From: Nocardia cyriacigeorgica GUH-2
GTDB lineage: Bacteria; Actinomycetota; Actinomycetes; Mycobacteriales; Mycobacteriaceae
Direction: 5' to 3'
DNA length: 64,000 nucleotides
Assembly: GCF_000284035.1 (NCBI RefSeq)
Contig: NC_016887.1
Coordinates: forward strand, 1,426,001 to 1,490,000
The notes below the pieces were generated by a model that was given only the letters and a program-made list of their open reading frames with translations, ran no database searches and was not told where the DNA came from. How positions within the stretch are numbered: the stretch's first letter is position 1; every line of letters begins with the position of its first letter. Positions 55,122 to 62,589 of the stretch are shown here, piece by piece. A program made the position numbers and the translations under genes.

Positions 55122-55170
55122 GCCTACTAGGAAACCACAATCGGGCCCGTAGAAAAACGGACCGTGCTGA

Positions 55171-55232
55171 AATGTGCCGTTACATGTCGGTACGGAAGGT
55201 AACTAGTTGGTCAATGTCCCGTTACCTGACGG
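55171..55232. repeat. Direct repeats in the merR/whiB-like promoter region
   Basis: Two 20-bp copies with three mismatches: AATGTGCCGTTACATGTCGG (55171-55190) and a copy at 55213-55232, 42 bp apart (four helical turns). Between them GGTAAC (55198-55203) is an inverted partner of GTTACC (55221-55226). Likely operator array. Confidence 0.5.
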
Positions 55233-55396
55233 CAGATTCGCTTGCTCGGAGACCAACCGTCGGTTAACGTGCGTTTGACCGGCTTTCGAGCTGGTTTCCG
55301 GAGACTGTCGAGCAGCTCCGATGACTCCCCAGCGCGCTCGCGCGACCACGGACACGCGTCGATCTCGGCGTGCCCTCGGCTTCCCCGGAGATTGCC

Positions 55397-55849
55397 ATGA
55401 CAACTGCTCGGACAGATCTGCTCGACCGCGAAGATCTCGCGGCCTCGCGGATCACCACCATTCCCGCCCGGACCACCACTCGACCGCCGTGTGCGGACAC
55501 TCCCGACAACTGGGACCTGGACGCGGGCACGCCGGAAACCTGGCGCAGCGCGGTCAGTACCTGTAGTGGGTGTCCGGTGCTGGCGCAATGCCGGCAATTG
55601 GCGGAAATGCTCATCGCCCGTGGGGATTACCCGCGATCGATGATCTGGGCCGGAACCGCGTACGACGCGTCCGGACATGTGGTAGACGACTTGGACAAAC
55701 ACCGTGTCGCGGCGCTGGACAACAAGCGTCCGATGCGGATCATCCGAAATGGTCCACGTCCGAGCCGGATCGAATCGACGACCGGCGCCCCGCGTCGGCA
55801 CCTGGTGCTCGGGCGTCCGCTCCGGCCCACCGGGACCGGCGCGCACTGA
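55397..55849 (+). CDS. Divergent WhiB-like (Wbl) iron-sulfur regulator
   Basis: A 150-residue protein. The four Wbl cysteines appear as CADTPDNWD (first) and TCSGCPVLAQC (second to fourth, C-x2-C-x5-C), suitable for a 4Fe-4S cluster. The turn after the cluster reads SMIWAGTAYD instead of the usual GVWGG, and a basic C-terminal tail follows (RPMRIIRNGPRPSR). Wbl proteins bind sigma factors to redirect transcription in response to redox signals. ATG 55397 has GGAG. It is divergent from merR and followed by the ROK gene. Confidence 0.8.
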   Translation: MTTARTDLLDREDLAASRITTIPARTTTRPPCADTPDNWDLDAGTPETWRSAVSTCSGCPVLAQCRQLAEMLIARGDYPRSMIWAGTAYDASGHVVDDLDKHRVAALDNKRPMRIIRNGPRPSRIESTTGAPRRHLVLGRPLRPTGTGAH

Positions 55850-55899
55850 TCGTCCGGCCTGGTTGTCACCGCCGGACATGTTGTAGGAGAACGTAGTTC

Positions 55900-56793
55900 A
55901 TGACCTATGTGGCTTTGGAAATCGGCACGTCCAGGTTCGCGGCCACCCGCGTGGACCCGGACGAGGGACTGATGGAGATCCATGAGATCCCGGTGCCGGA
56001 ACGCGCCGCATGGGACCGGTGCGCTGAACTACTCGCCGAGGTCGTCGCCGGTGGCGACGTCGTCGGTGTCGGCATCGCCTCCACCGGGCCGATCGATATG
56101 GCCGCGGGTGTCGTTGCGCCGAGCGATGTCTCGGACTGGCAGTCGGGGTTCGGCATCCTCGGCGCGGTGGAGGAGTTGTTTCCCGGGTCGTCGGTTCAGC
56201 TCGCTCTGGACGGGGTATGCCTGGCGCTGGCCGAACGGTACCTCGGTGGCACCGCCGAGGTACCGGACGCGTTGTCGATCTCGGTCTCCGACCGGATTGC
56301 CGGCGGTGTCCAGCTGGGCGGGTTGACCGTCGTCGGACGTACCGGTAACGGCGGGCACATCGGCCACGTCCTCGTGAGCGGTTTCGATGATGCCTGCGAC
56401 TGTGGTGGCCGGGGCTGCCTGGAGGCGGTAGCCGGCGGGAAATCGGCTGTGCGCTGGGCGCGCGCGCAGGGCTGGAGCGGCGATGCGACCACACAGCTGG
56501 TCGCCGATGCCGCCGCAGGTCAGGAGGTCGCGGTGGCGGCGCTCGGTCGCGCCGGAACCGCGCTGGGCCAGGCGATTTCCTCGGTGGCGGCGCTGCTCGA
56601 CATCGATCTGGTGGTGTTGAGCGGTAGCCTCGCCGAACCCGGCTCGGCGCTGTGGAAGCCCATGAACGCCGCGGTCGCCACCCATGCCCGGCTCAGTTTC
56701 CTGCCCGGCTTGCGGGTGGTGGCCTCGGAGCTGGGGGAGAACGCGATTTTGTGCGGGGCCGGTGTCCTCGCGCTGTCCGCGGCGCAGGGCTGA
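55900..56793 (+). CDS. ROK family protein with altered ATP-binding loop
   Basis: A 297-residue protein of the ROK (sugar kinase/repressor) family, without a DNA-binding domain. The zinc motif CDCGGRGCLEAVAGG and the preceding GNGGHIGH are clear. The usual N-terminal phosphate loop DIGGTK is changed to EIGTSR, and the catalytic ND motif is LD (QLALDGVCLALAE). Kinase activity is therefore uncertain; it may be a weak kinase or a sensor. ATG 55900 has AGGAG. It lies 50 bp after the WhiB-like gene. Confidence 0.78.
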   Translation: MTYVALEIGTSRFAATRVDPDEGLMEIHEIPVPERAAWDRCAELLAEVVAGGDVVGVGIASTGPIDMAAGVVAPSDVSDWQSGFGILGAVEELFPGSSVQLALDGVCLALAERYLGGTAEVPDALSISVSDRIAGGVQLGGLTVVGRTGNGGHIGHVLVSGFDDACDCGGRGCLEAVAGGKSAVRWARAQGWSGDATTQLVADAAAGQEVAVAALGRAGTALGQAISSVAALLDIDLVVLSGSLAEPGSALWKPMNAAVATHARLSFLPGLRVVASELGENAILCGAGVLALSAAQG

Positions 56794-56989
56794 ACAAGCG
56801 CGCGTACTACCGTCACGTGACACGGAATTCCCGTGGCATGCTTCGCTGTTGACACCGCCATGGCGGGTCGTCGATCTAGCGATTCCATCGAAGCGAATCA
56901 CTCGTTTGGCAACGCTCACGCCCAGTTGTGCGGCACACTGAGTGAACAGGCTTGCGAATAGCCATTGAACGGCCCGCTATATAACGGTA

Positions 56990-57009
56990 CATTGTGCAGT
57001 GTGACAATG
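56990..57009. promoter_or_regulatory. CATTGT/ACAATG inverted repeat upstream of the GAF/PAS-like gene
   Basis: CATTGT-N8-ACAATG, perfect 6-bp arms, just downstream of an A/T-rich -10-like TATATAAC (56978-56985) and about 70 bp before the GTG at 57077. Candidate operator at the promoter of the downstream genes. No gene is seen in 56794-57076. Confidence 0.45.
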
Positions 57010-57076
57010 GTGCATTCGGTAAGTCCATCCGAGGTGCGCACGTGGTACTGGCGAGTCGGATGAGGGAAGTAGCGCA

Positions 57077-58213
57077 GTGATCCCGTGGGTGACGGTCGAA
57101 ACATTGGCGCCGGACGTTCAGACGGTGGCATCGGTGGGGAACGAAGCGCGGGGGTTCGCCGGGTGGCGACGCGTGTTGCAGCGCATCTTGTCGAAAACGC
57201 CTGCGCTCTATGACAGTTTGTCCACCCGCGGCATCGGTGAGGCGATCGACGCGGCGCAGAAGCTGGCCGAGGACGTCGACCTGACGATCCCGACGTCGTC
57301 CGGACCGCACCGGCTGCTCATCCGGCCGGTCTTCGGGCCGGCGCGCCAGGTGCACGCCCTGCGGATCTGGCTCGGCCCGGGTTCGGAGAAGGTGCCGGAA
57401 CTGCGCCCGGCAGTCGGCGTCAGCTGGGATCTGGACGCGCAGATGATCTGTCAGCCCAACGGCATCTCCGGGCTGCCGGGAATGGTGGCCGAAGAGTACG
57501 TCCCCCGGATGTCGCTGGCCGAGGTGTTCCACCGGCTGACCGGCTTCGACCGGCATGCCGAAGTGCTCTCGCTGCTCTACGGGCCGCAGGCCGGCGACAA
57601 ACTTCAGTTCGAGGCCGCGGTCCGGACCGGATCGGGCGCCCCGGCGAAACTCCTGATCACCATTCGCGCCAGGGTCGATGCCCGAGTTCGCGGCGCGTGG
57701 TTGTTGATCGAGGACATCACCTCCGAGACCACGACGGTGAGCGCGCCGACACTCGAGCACGTCGGTCTGCGCGAGGCGCACCGGCGGGCCGGTACGCATC
57801 TGGCCGTCATCCAGATCTCGCACGCCAGCATCGCGCACTGGCTCACCGACCCCGCGCCGTGGATCCGGTGGGACTACCTGTTCCGGCCGGTCGATGTGTT
57901 CCATCCCGACGACCGCGCCCGGTTGCCGATGGTCGCCGACCGGCTGCTGGCCGGCGAATCGGCCGGGTTGACTGTGCGCACCCTCGATTACGGCGGCGAC
58001 TACCAGTCGACCTCGCTGCTGCTGCACCCGTATCCCGGTATCCGGCACCGCGATCTGGCCATCGGCCAGCTGGTGCGCGCCGCCGGTGAGCGGCCGATGC
58101 TCGACGATTCCCGCTACGGCCTGCCCATGCAGCGGGTGCGCACGCCCATCGGCTACGACCATCAGCTACGGCACTGGCTGGCGGGTCGGCAGAATCACAG
58201 CCCCGCCTTCTGA
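57077..58213 (+). CDS. GAF/PAS-like sensory protein (DUF5593/Rv3651-like)
   Basis: A 378-residue soluble protein. The N-terminus (WVTVETLAPDVQTVASVGNE) resembles the DUF5593/Rv3651-like family, whose structure combines GAF- and PAS-like domains. A PAS-like core with SLAEVFHRLTGFDRHAEVLS lies near residues 155-180, with a second domain toward the C-terminus. It has no kinase, GGDEF or DNA-binding module, so it would act through a partner. GTG 57077 has AGGGAAG upstream. It is followed 45 bp later by the first secretion-system gene, suggesting coexpression. Confidence 0.5.
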   Translation: MIPWVTVETLAPDVQTVASVGNEARGFAGWRRVLQRILSKTPALYDSLSTRGIGEAIDAAQKLAEDVDLTIPTSSGPHRLLIRPVFGPARQVHALRIWLGPGSEKVPELRPAVGVSWDLDAQMICQPNGISGLPGMVAEEYVPRMSLAEVFHRLTGFDRHAEVLSLLYGPQAGDKLQFEAAVRTGSGAPAKLLITIRARVDARVRGAWLLIEDITSETTTVSAPTLEHVGLREAHRRAGTHLAVIQISHASIAHWLTDPAPWIRWDYLFRPVDVFHPDDRARLPMVADRLLAGESAGLTVRTLDYGGDYQSTSLLLHPYPGIRHRDLAIGQLVRAAGERPMLDDSRYGLPMQRVRTPIGYDHQLRHWLAGRQNHSPAF

Positions 58214-58258
58214 TCGCACTCCCCATGATTGGGAATGGTGCCGGAGTCGGAATCGGCA

Positions 58259-59278
58259 ATGCTCTCTACGATTTCGACTGTGCGCACAGTGGCCGGTAGC
58301 TCGGTGGATTCCGGGGAAGCATTGCTTCGCCGGATGGCCGCGCGACGCCGCCGCGACAACGCGGTGATCGCCGTGCTCGCCGTACTCGCGGTGCTCGGCG
58401 GCGGCCACGCGATCTTCAGTTTCCTGTTCAGCAAACCTGTTCCGGACACCAGCGGTCAGGAAGCGGTGACCATCGTGGGACGGGCGCAGCTCGCCGGCAC
58501 CTTCGCCCAGGAATTCGTGGTCACCTATCTGAGTTCGAACGACAGCCAGAAGGAGCGGCTGGCCGAGTTCGTCGCCGATAGTTCGCGTATGCGGCTACCG
58601 AAAACCGGGCGCCAAGTGACGGATTCGGCGGTCGTGTTCGTCCGGCGGACCGATGTGCAGGGCAGTCTCGATATCTGGACCGTCACGGTATCGGTGCGCC
58701 TCGGCGGTTCCGGGAACACCGCGGGGGCCAGGCACTTCTATCGGGTCGCGGTCTCCCTGACCGAGGGCAGACTGCGGGCGCTCGGATTGCCGGCCGCCGT
58801 CACCCCGCCGGGACTCGGGCTCGATCTGGCCACCACCTACAAGACCACCTGCCCGGCCGACGCGCCGGTATCCACGGTGGCCTCCGGTTTCCTCGCGGCG
58901 TTCCTCACCGGTTCGGGCGATATCACCCGCTATATCGCGCAGGGTTCGGGCATCACCGCGCTCGCGCCGCCGCCCTACACCAAGGCCGACGTCGTCTCGG
59001 TCAACGCCGACGATTCGAGTTGCGGGAAAAGCGGTTCGAAGATCCGGGTGCTCGCTTCGGTCACGCCGTCGGCCGCGGGCGCCGAGGCGGCCGCTCTGGA
59101 ATACCCGCTGACCATGATCAACAACGGCGGTCAATGGCAGGTCCAGACGATGGACCAGGTGCCCGCTTTCGTAGAACCCTTTGCCGTGATCGCCGAAGGC
59201 TCCAAGGACCAGGCGGCCGGCCCCACCACGTCAGCGCCGCCGTCCACGGCGGCCATCCCACCAGCGACGCACAAGTGA
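58259..59278 (+). CDS. TcpC-like conjugal transfer/secretion scaffold protein
   Basis: A 339-residue protein. A short basic cytoplasmic N-terminus (MAARRRRDN) precedes one membrane helix, about residues 41-63. An extracellular region with two similar alpha/beta halves follows (AQEFVVTYL... and ASGFLAAFLTGSGDITRYI), then a Thr/Pro-rich tail. This is the layout of TcpC/VirB8-type core proteins of Gram-positive conjugation systems. Start chosen at ATG 58259; ATG 58235 is possible. First gene of a run of five closely packed secretion genes. Confidence 0.7.
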   Translation: MLSTISTVRTVAGSSVDSGEALLRRMAARRRRDNAVIAVLAVLAVLGGGHAIFSFLFSKPVPDTSGQEAVTIVGRAQLAGTFAQEFVVTYLSSNDSQKERLAEFVADSSRMRLPKTGRQVTDSAVVFVRRTDVQGSLDIWTVTVSVRLGGSGNTAGARHFYRVAVSLTEGRLRALGLPAAVTPPGLGLDLATTYKTTCPADAPVSTVASGFLAAFLTGSGDITRYIAQGSGITALAPPPYTKADVVSVNADDSSCGKSGSKIRVLASVTPSAAGAEAAALEYPLTMINNGGQWQVQTMDQVPAFVEPFAVIAEGSKDQAAGPTTSAPPSTAAIPPATHK

Positions 59279-59297
59279 TCGGCGAAATGAGTGCACA

Positions 59298-59558
59298 ATG
59301 GGTAGCAATCTGACCGGCGTTCTGCTGGTAATCCTCCAGTTCGTCCGCGCCGCCGGACTCATCCTGATCGCCATCATCGGCATCGGCACCCTCATCAGCG
59401 AGGGCGCCAAATCCAAACTGTCCCCGGCGAAGGTCCTGACGGTAGCGGGCTCGGCCATCCTGGCCGGCGTCCTGATCTGGCTCCTGCCGACCCTGATCAA
59501 CCACGCCCGCTGGGAAGTCAACACCGTCGTCCCCGACTCCCCGGTGGGCGCGTACTGA
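59298..59558 (+). CDS. Small two-helix membrane protein, VirB2/TrbC pilin-like candidate
   Basis: An 86-residue protein with two hydrophobic helices (about residues 8-32 and 43-64) separated by a short charged loop (SEGAKSKLSP), and a polar C-terminus. This topology fits VirB2/TrbC-type components of type IV secretion systems, and the position between TcpC-like and VirB3-like genes supports it. No sequence motif is decisive. The stop overlaps the next ATG by one base (TGATG). Confidence 0.55.
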   Translation: MGSNLTGVLLVILQFVRAAGLILIAIIGIGTLISEGAKSKLSPAKVLTVAGSAILAGVLIWLLPTLINHARWEVNTVVPDSPVGAY

Positions 59559-60064
59559 TGGCTCAGGTCATCAAGGTTTTCACGCCGATCAAACGCGTCC
59601 CCGTAGTGGTCGGCAAGGCCCAGAACGGCCAGAAACTCCCGTTCGGGCCCTACACATTGCCGCAGGTGGGCGCCGGAGTCGTGGTGATGGCGGTGACCGG
59701 AACGTTCGCGATGAGCCTGCCGGTGAACCCGGCGGTGACGTTCTTCGCCGGCACGGCTGTGGCGATCCTCGCGGTGTTCCTGTTCGGCCTGATCCCCTAT
59801 ACCGGCGTCCGGCTGACGTCACGGGCGCTGTGGTTCGCCCGGCTGATCTTCATCCGGAAGCCGGTGTCGGCATCGGGGATGCCGGTGACGGAGGAGTCGT
59901 CGCGGAATACGGTGTTCGTTTCGGAGACGGTGGTGGTGGTGTTTCCTGATCGATCCACAGGGGAGAGGCGTCCCCAGCCGGCCCTGCCGGCAGGTGGCTG
60001 GCTGCGCGAACTCGTGGACGGCAACCAGACGATGATCTCGGGCAACGGTGCAGGGGTGGCGTGA
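59558..60064 (+). CDS. VirB3-like membrane protein of the secretion locus
   Basis: A 168-residue protein with two hydrophobic helices in the middle (about residues 36-77), flanked by a basic N-terminal segment and a C-terminal soluble tail (TVFVSETVVVVFPDRSTGER). VirB3-type proteins have this two-helix form and are always encoded next to VirB4, as here. The stop overlaps the VirB4-like start by one base. Assignment rests on topology and position. Confidence 0.6.
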   Translation: MAQVIKVFTPIKRVPVVVGKAQNGQKLPFGPYTLPQVGAGVVVMAVTGTFAMSLPVNPAVTFFAGTAVAILAVFLFGLIPYTGVRLTSRALWFARLIFIRKPVSASGMPVTEESSRNTVFVSETVVVVFPDRSTGERRPQPALPAGGWLRELVDGNQTMISGNGAGVA

Positions 60065-62589
60065 TGGGGCTGGGGCAGGATCTACAGCCGACCGCAGCGA
60101 TCCGAGGGAACCTACAGTTCACGACGATGGGCCTGGTCACGGCGACGTATTTCATCAGCCCATTGGGGTACGGACTTCGCAAGGCCAGCGACAAGCACGA
60201 CGTCAAGCTTGCCCACCACGCATTGATCAACAACCTGCCCGACGGCTCGCTGCTGCTCGGGATCCAGGCGCAACTCAATACCCGTGATGTGTTGAGCAAA
60301 ATGGTGGAGGGTGTGGACCTCGACGAATGCGAGGACTACGCCATCGAATCGGTTGCCGCCTACGAACGCATCCGGGCGATCCGGCCGCGCACCCGCATAC
60401 ACATGCTCTCCATTCCCGTGGGCACTGTCGGTACCCCGATGTCGGCGCTGTCACGCATGTGGAGCAGTGGCGCCTCGGTGGATCCATCGGCGATTTCGCG
60501 CGCCGATATGGATTCCTACGACGCCACAGCAGCCGACATCCTGTCGCGCATCGGCGATGACTTCGACCCTGTTCCGGTCCCGGCCGCGTTGTTCCAATGG
60601 CTGTGGGAGCACTACCTCGCGCGCGGGGCGCTGAGCGAACCGGTGGCGCCGACCAGGATCGGAGCACTCGAAGACGCGACCGCCGCGGTGTTCCGCTCGG
60701 CAGCACTGGACGAGGGCGCACAAGCCGACAGCGGTCGCCGGCTGCGGCCTTCGTTCAGCCCGGTGATCAAGGTCGTACAACCCGATGAAGCGGATTGGCC
60801 GTCGTATCAGACGATATTGACACCGCTGTCATTCCCCTACGGGGGGATGACATTTCCCGGGGGCAGCGAGTTCCTCAACCTGTTGGAAGGAATCGACGAA
60901 GTCACCGTCGACTGGGCCATCCGGGTCTCGACTCGGCCCGCCGACCAGGTGCTGAAGAGCAACGAGTTGAATTTGCGCCGCCTCGGCGAACAGATGGACC
61001 AGCGCGACCAAGAGGTCTCGTTCGCGCAGAACACGCTGATGGCCAAGGCGCAGCTGCTCAGCGAATACAACAACCATTTCGAGGTCAACGGCGGAGAATC
61101 GGAGGTCTCGTTCACCACGGTGATCGCGGTGGGTAGCAACTCGCGGGACACCACGCTCAACGCCGTCAACCAGATCAAACGACGGTACAAGCGTTTCCAG
61201 GTCGACTTGACCGCGCCGGTCGGCGCTCAGGTCGATCTCTGGTCGATGATGATCCCGGGTAGTCCGGCGCGGCGGGCCTACGACGACTTCGCCCATATCG
61301 TCCCGTCGGACATGTGGGCCGGCTTCGTACCGTTCACCACCAATCAGATCGGTGACGACAGTGGGCCGGTCATCGGCGTGAACCTGCTGTCGGGCAACTT
61401 CGAGCCGATCCATTTCGGGATCATGGAAGCGGCGCTGCACGACCTTTCCGCATCGTTCGCGGTCACCGGCGAATTGGGTTCGGGCAAGTCGTATTTCCTG
61501 AAGCTCATGGCCGTGCTGGTGCACGATATGGGCGGGCAGTTCCTGGCCCTGGACCGCAGCCAGGTCGGGGAATGGGAGTACTTCGCCTCCACCATCGACG
61601 ACGCGGTGATCGTCGACCTGACCAGCCCGACGGTGTCGCTGGACCCGCTGCGCCTGTTCGAGCCTTCGGTGGCGGGGGAGCGGACGCTGGACTCGATTCT
61701 GCCGCTGCTGGACCTGTCGCCGACCAGTGGCGCCGGCGCCGCGGTCAGTAGCCTGCTCACGCCGAAAGGCATTGTCGAACACAACATCCGCAGTCTGCTC
61801 GATTTGTTCATGGTCGCTCGACGACTCCGCGACGATCCCGGCCTGGGTGAGGAGTACGCCGATCTGGCGGCGCGGCTGGGCACGATCGTCGACCGCGTGC
61901 CGGTCCTGTTCGACCCCGACCTCCCGCCGCTGCGCCTGGACGCTGCGGCGACGGTCGTGCGCAGTCACAAGCTCGCCCTGCCCACCGCGGAGGAGCTCAC
62001 CACCCCGCACCTGTACAACCGATTGCCCCTGACCAAGCGTCTGGGCACAGCCCTCTACGAACTCGTCGGCGTTGCCGCCCGTGAGGCGTTCCTCTCCGAC
62101 AACGGCCGCTTCGGCCTACTGGTCGGCGACGAAGCCCATCACTTCACCCAAACCCAGGTCGGCGCGGCAGTGACCTCGGACTTCAGCCGAGACGGACGTA
62201 AACACCTGGCGGCTATCGGGCTCGCTTCGCACGATCCGGCAACCGACTTCCAAGGTGCGGCACACAATCTCATCCCGAACCGCTTCGTATTCCGGCAGCG
62301 CGATGAAACCCTGGCTCGCAACAGCCTGGAATGGGTAGGGGTGGATCTGAACGAAGCGCCGTTCATGCTGCAGGTGCTGCGCGAGGAGACTTCGCCCCCG
62401 GTTGGCCAGGGCAGGCAGGTTCCCGAGGAACGGCGAGGCGAGATGTTCATGCGCGACGCCTTGAACCGGATCGGCCGTGGCAAGGTCCTCGGGCCCGCGC
62501 GGCCCGACCGTGCGGCCGCGATTACCAGTACGCCGACGGTGGCGGCTTCCAAGCGGGTGGCGGCGCTGGAACGTCAGGCTGTCACATGA
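60064..62589 (+). CDS. VirB4-like secretion ATPase
   Basis: An 841-residue ATPase. The N-terminal 400 residues form the VirB4/TrbE-type domain. The C-terminal motor has Walker A GELGSGKS (about residues 469-476), a following LDRSQVGEWEYF strand, and Walker B GLLVGDEAHHF (about 683-693). VirB4 proteins energise substrate or pilin movement in type IV secretion. ATG 60064 overlaps the upstream stop; the next gene starts inside its own stop (ATGA). No relaxase or VirD4 coupling protein is within the window. Confidence 0.85.
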   Translation: MGLGQDLQPTAAIRGNLQFTTMGLVTATYFISPLGYGLRKASDKHDVKLAHHALINNLPDGSLLLGIQAQLNTRDVLSKMVEGVDLDECEDYAIESVAAYERIRAIRPRTRIHMLSIPVGTVGTPMSALSRMWSSGASVDPSAISRADMDSYDATAADILSRIGDDFDPVPVPAALFQWLWEHYLARGALSEPVAPTRIGALEDATAAVFRSAALDEGAQADSGRRLRPSFSPVIKVVQPDEADWPSYQTILTPLSFPYGGMTFPGGSEFLNLLEGIDEVTVDWAIRVSTRPADQVLKSNELNLRRLGEQMDQRDQEVSFAQNTLMAKAQLLSEYNNHFEVNGGESEVSFTTVIAVGSNSRDTTLNAVNQIKRRYKRFQVDLTAPVGAQVDLWSMMIPGSPARRAYDDFAHIVPSDMWAGFVPFTTNQIGDDSGPVIGVNLLSGNFEPIHFGIMEAALHDLSASFAVTGELGSGKSYFLKLMAVLVHDMGGQFLALDRSQVGEWEYFASTIDDAVIVDLTSPTVSLDPLRLFEPSVAGERTLDSILPLLDLSPTSGAGAAVSSLLTPKGIVEHNIRSLLDLFMVARRLRDDPGLGEEYADLAARLGTIVDRVPVLFDPDLPPLRLDAAATVVRSHKLALPTAEELTTPHLYNRLPLTKRLGTALYELVGVAAREAFLSDNGRFGLLVGDEAHHFTQTQVGAAVTSDFSRDGRKHLAAIGLASHDPATDFQGAAHNLIPNRFVFRQRDETLARNSLEWVGVDLNEAPFMLQVLREETSPPVGQGRQVPEERRGEMFMRDALNRIGRGKVLGPARPDRAAAITSTPTVAASKRVAALERQAVT

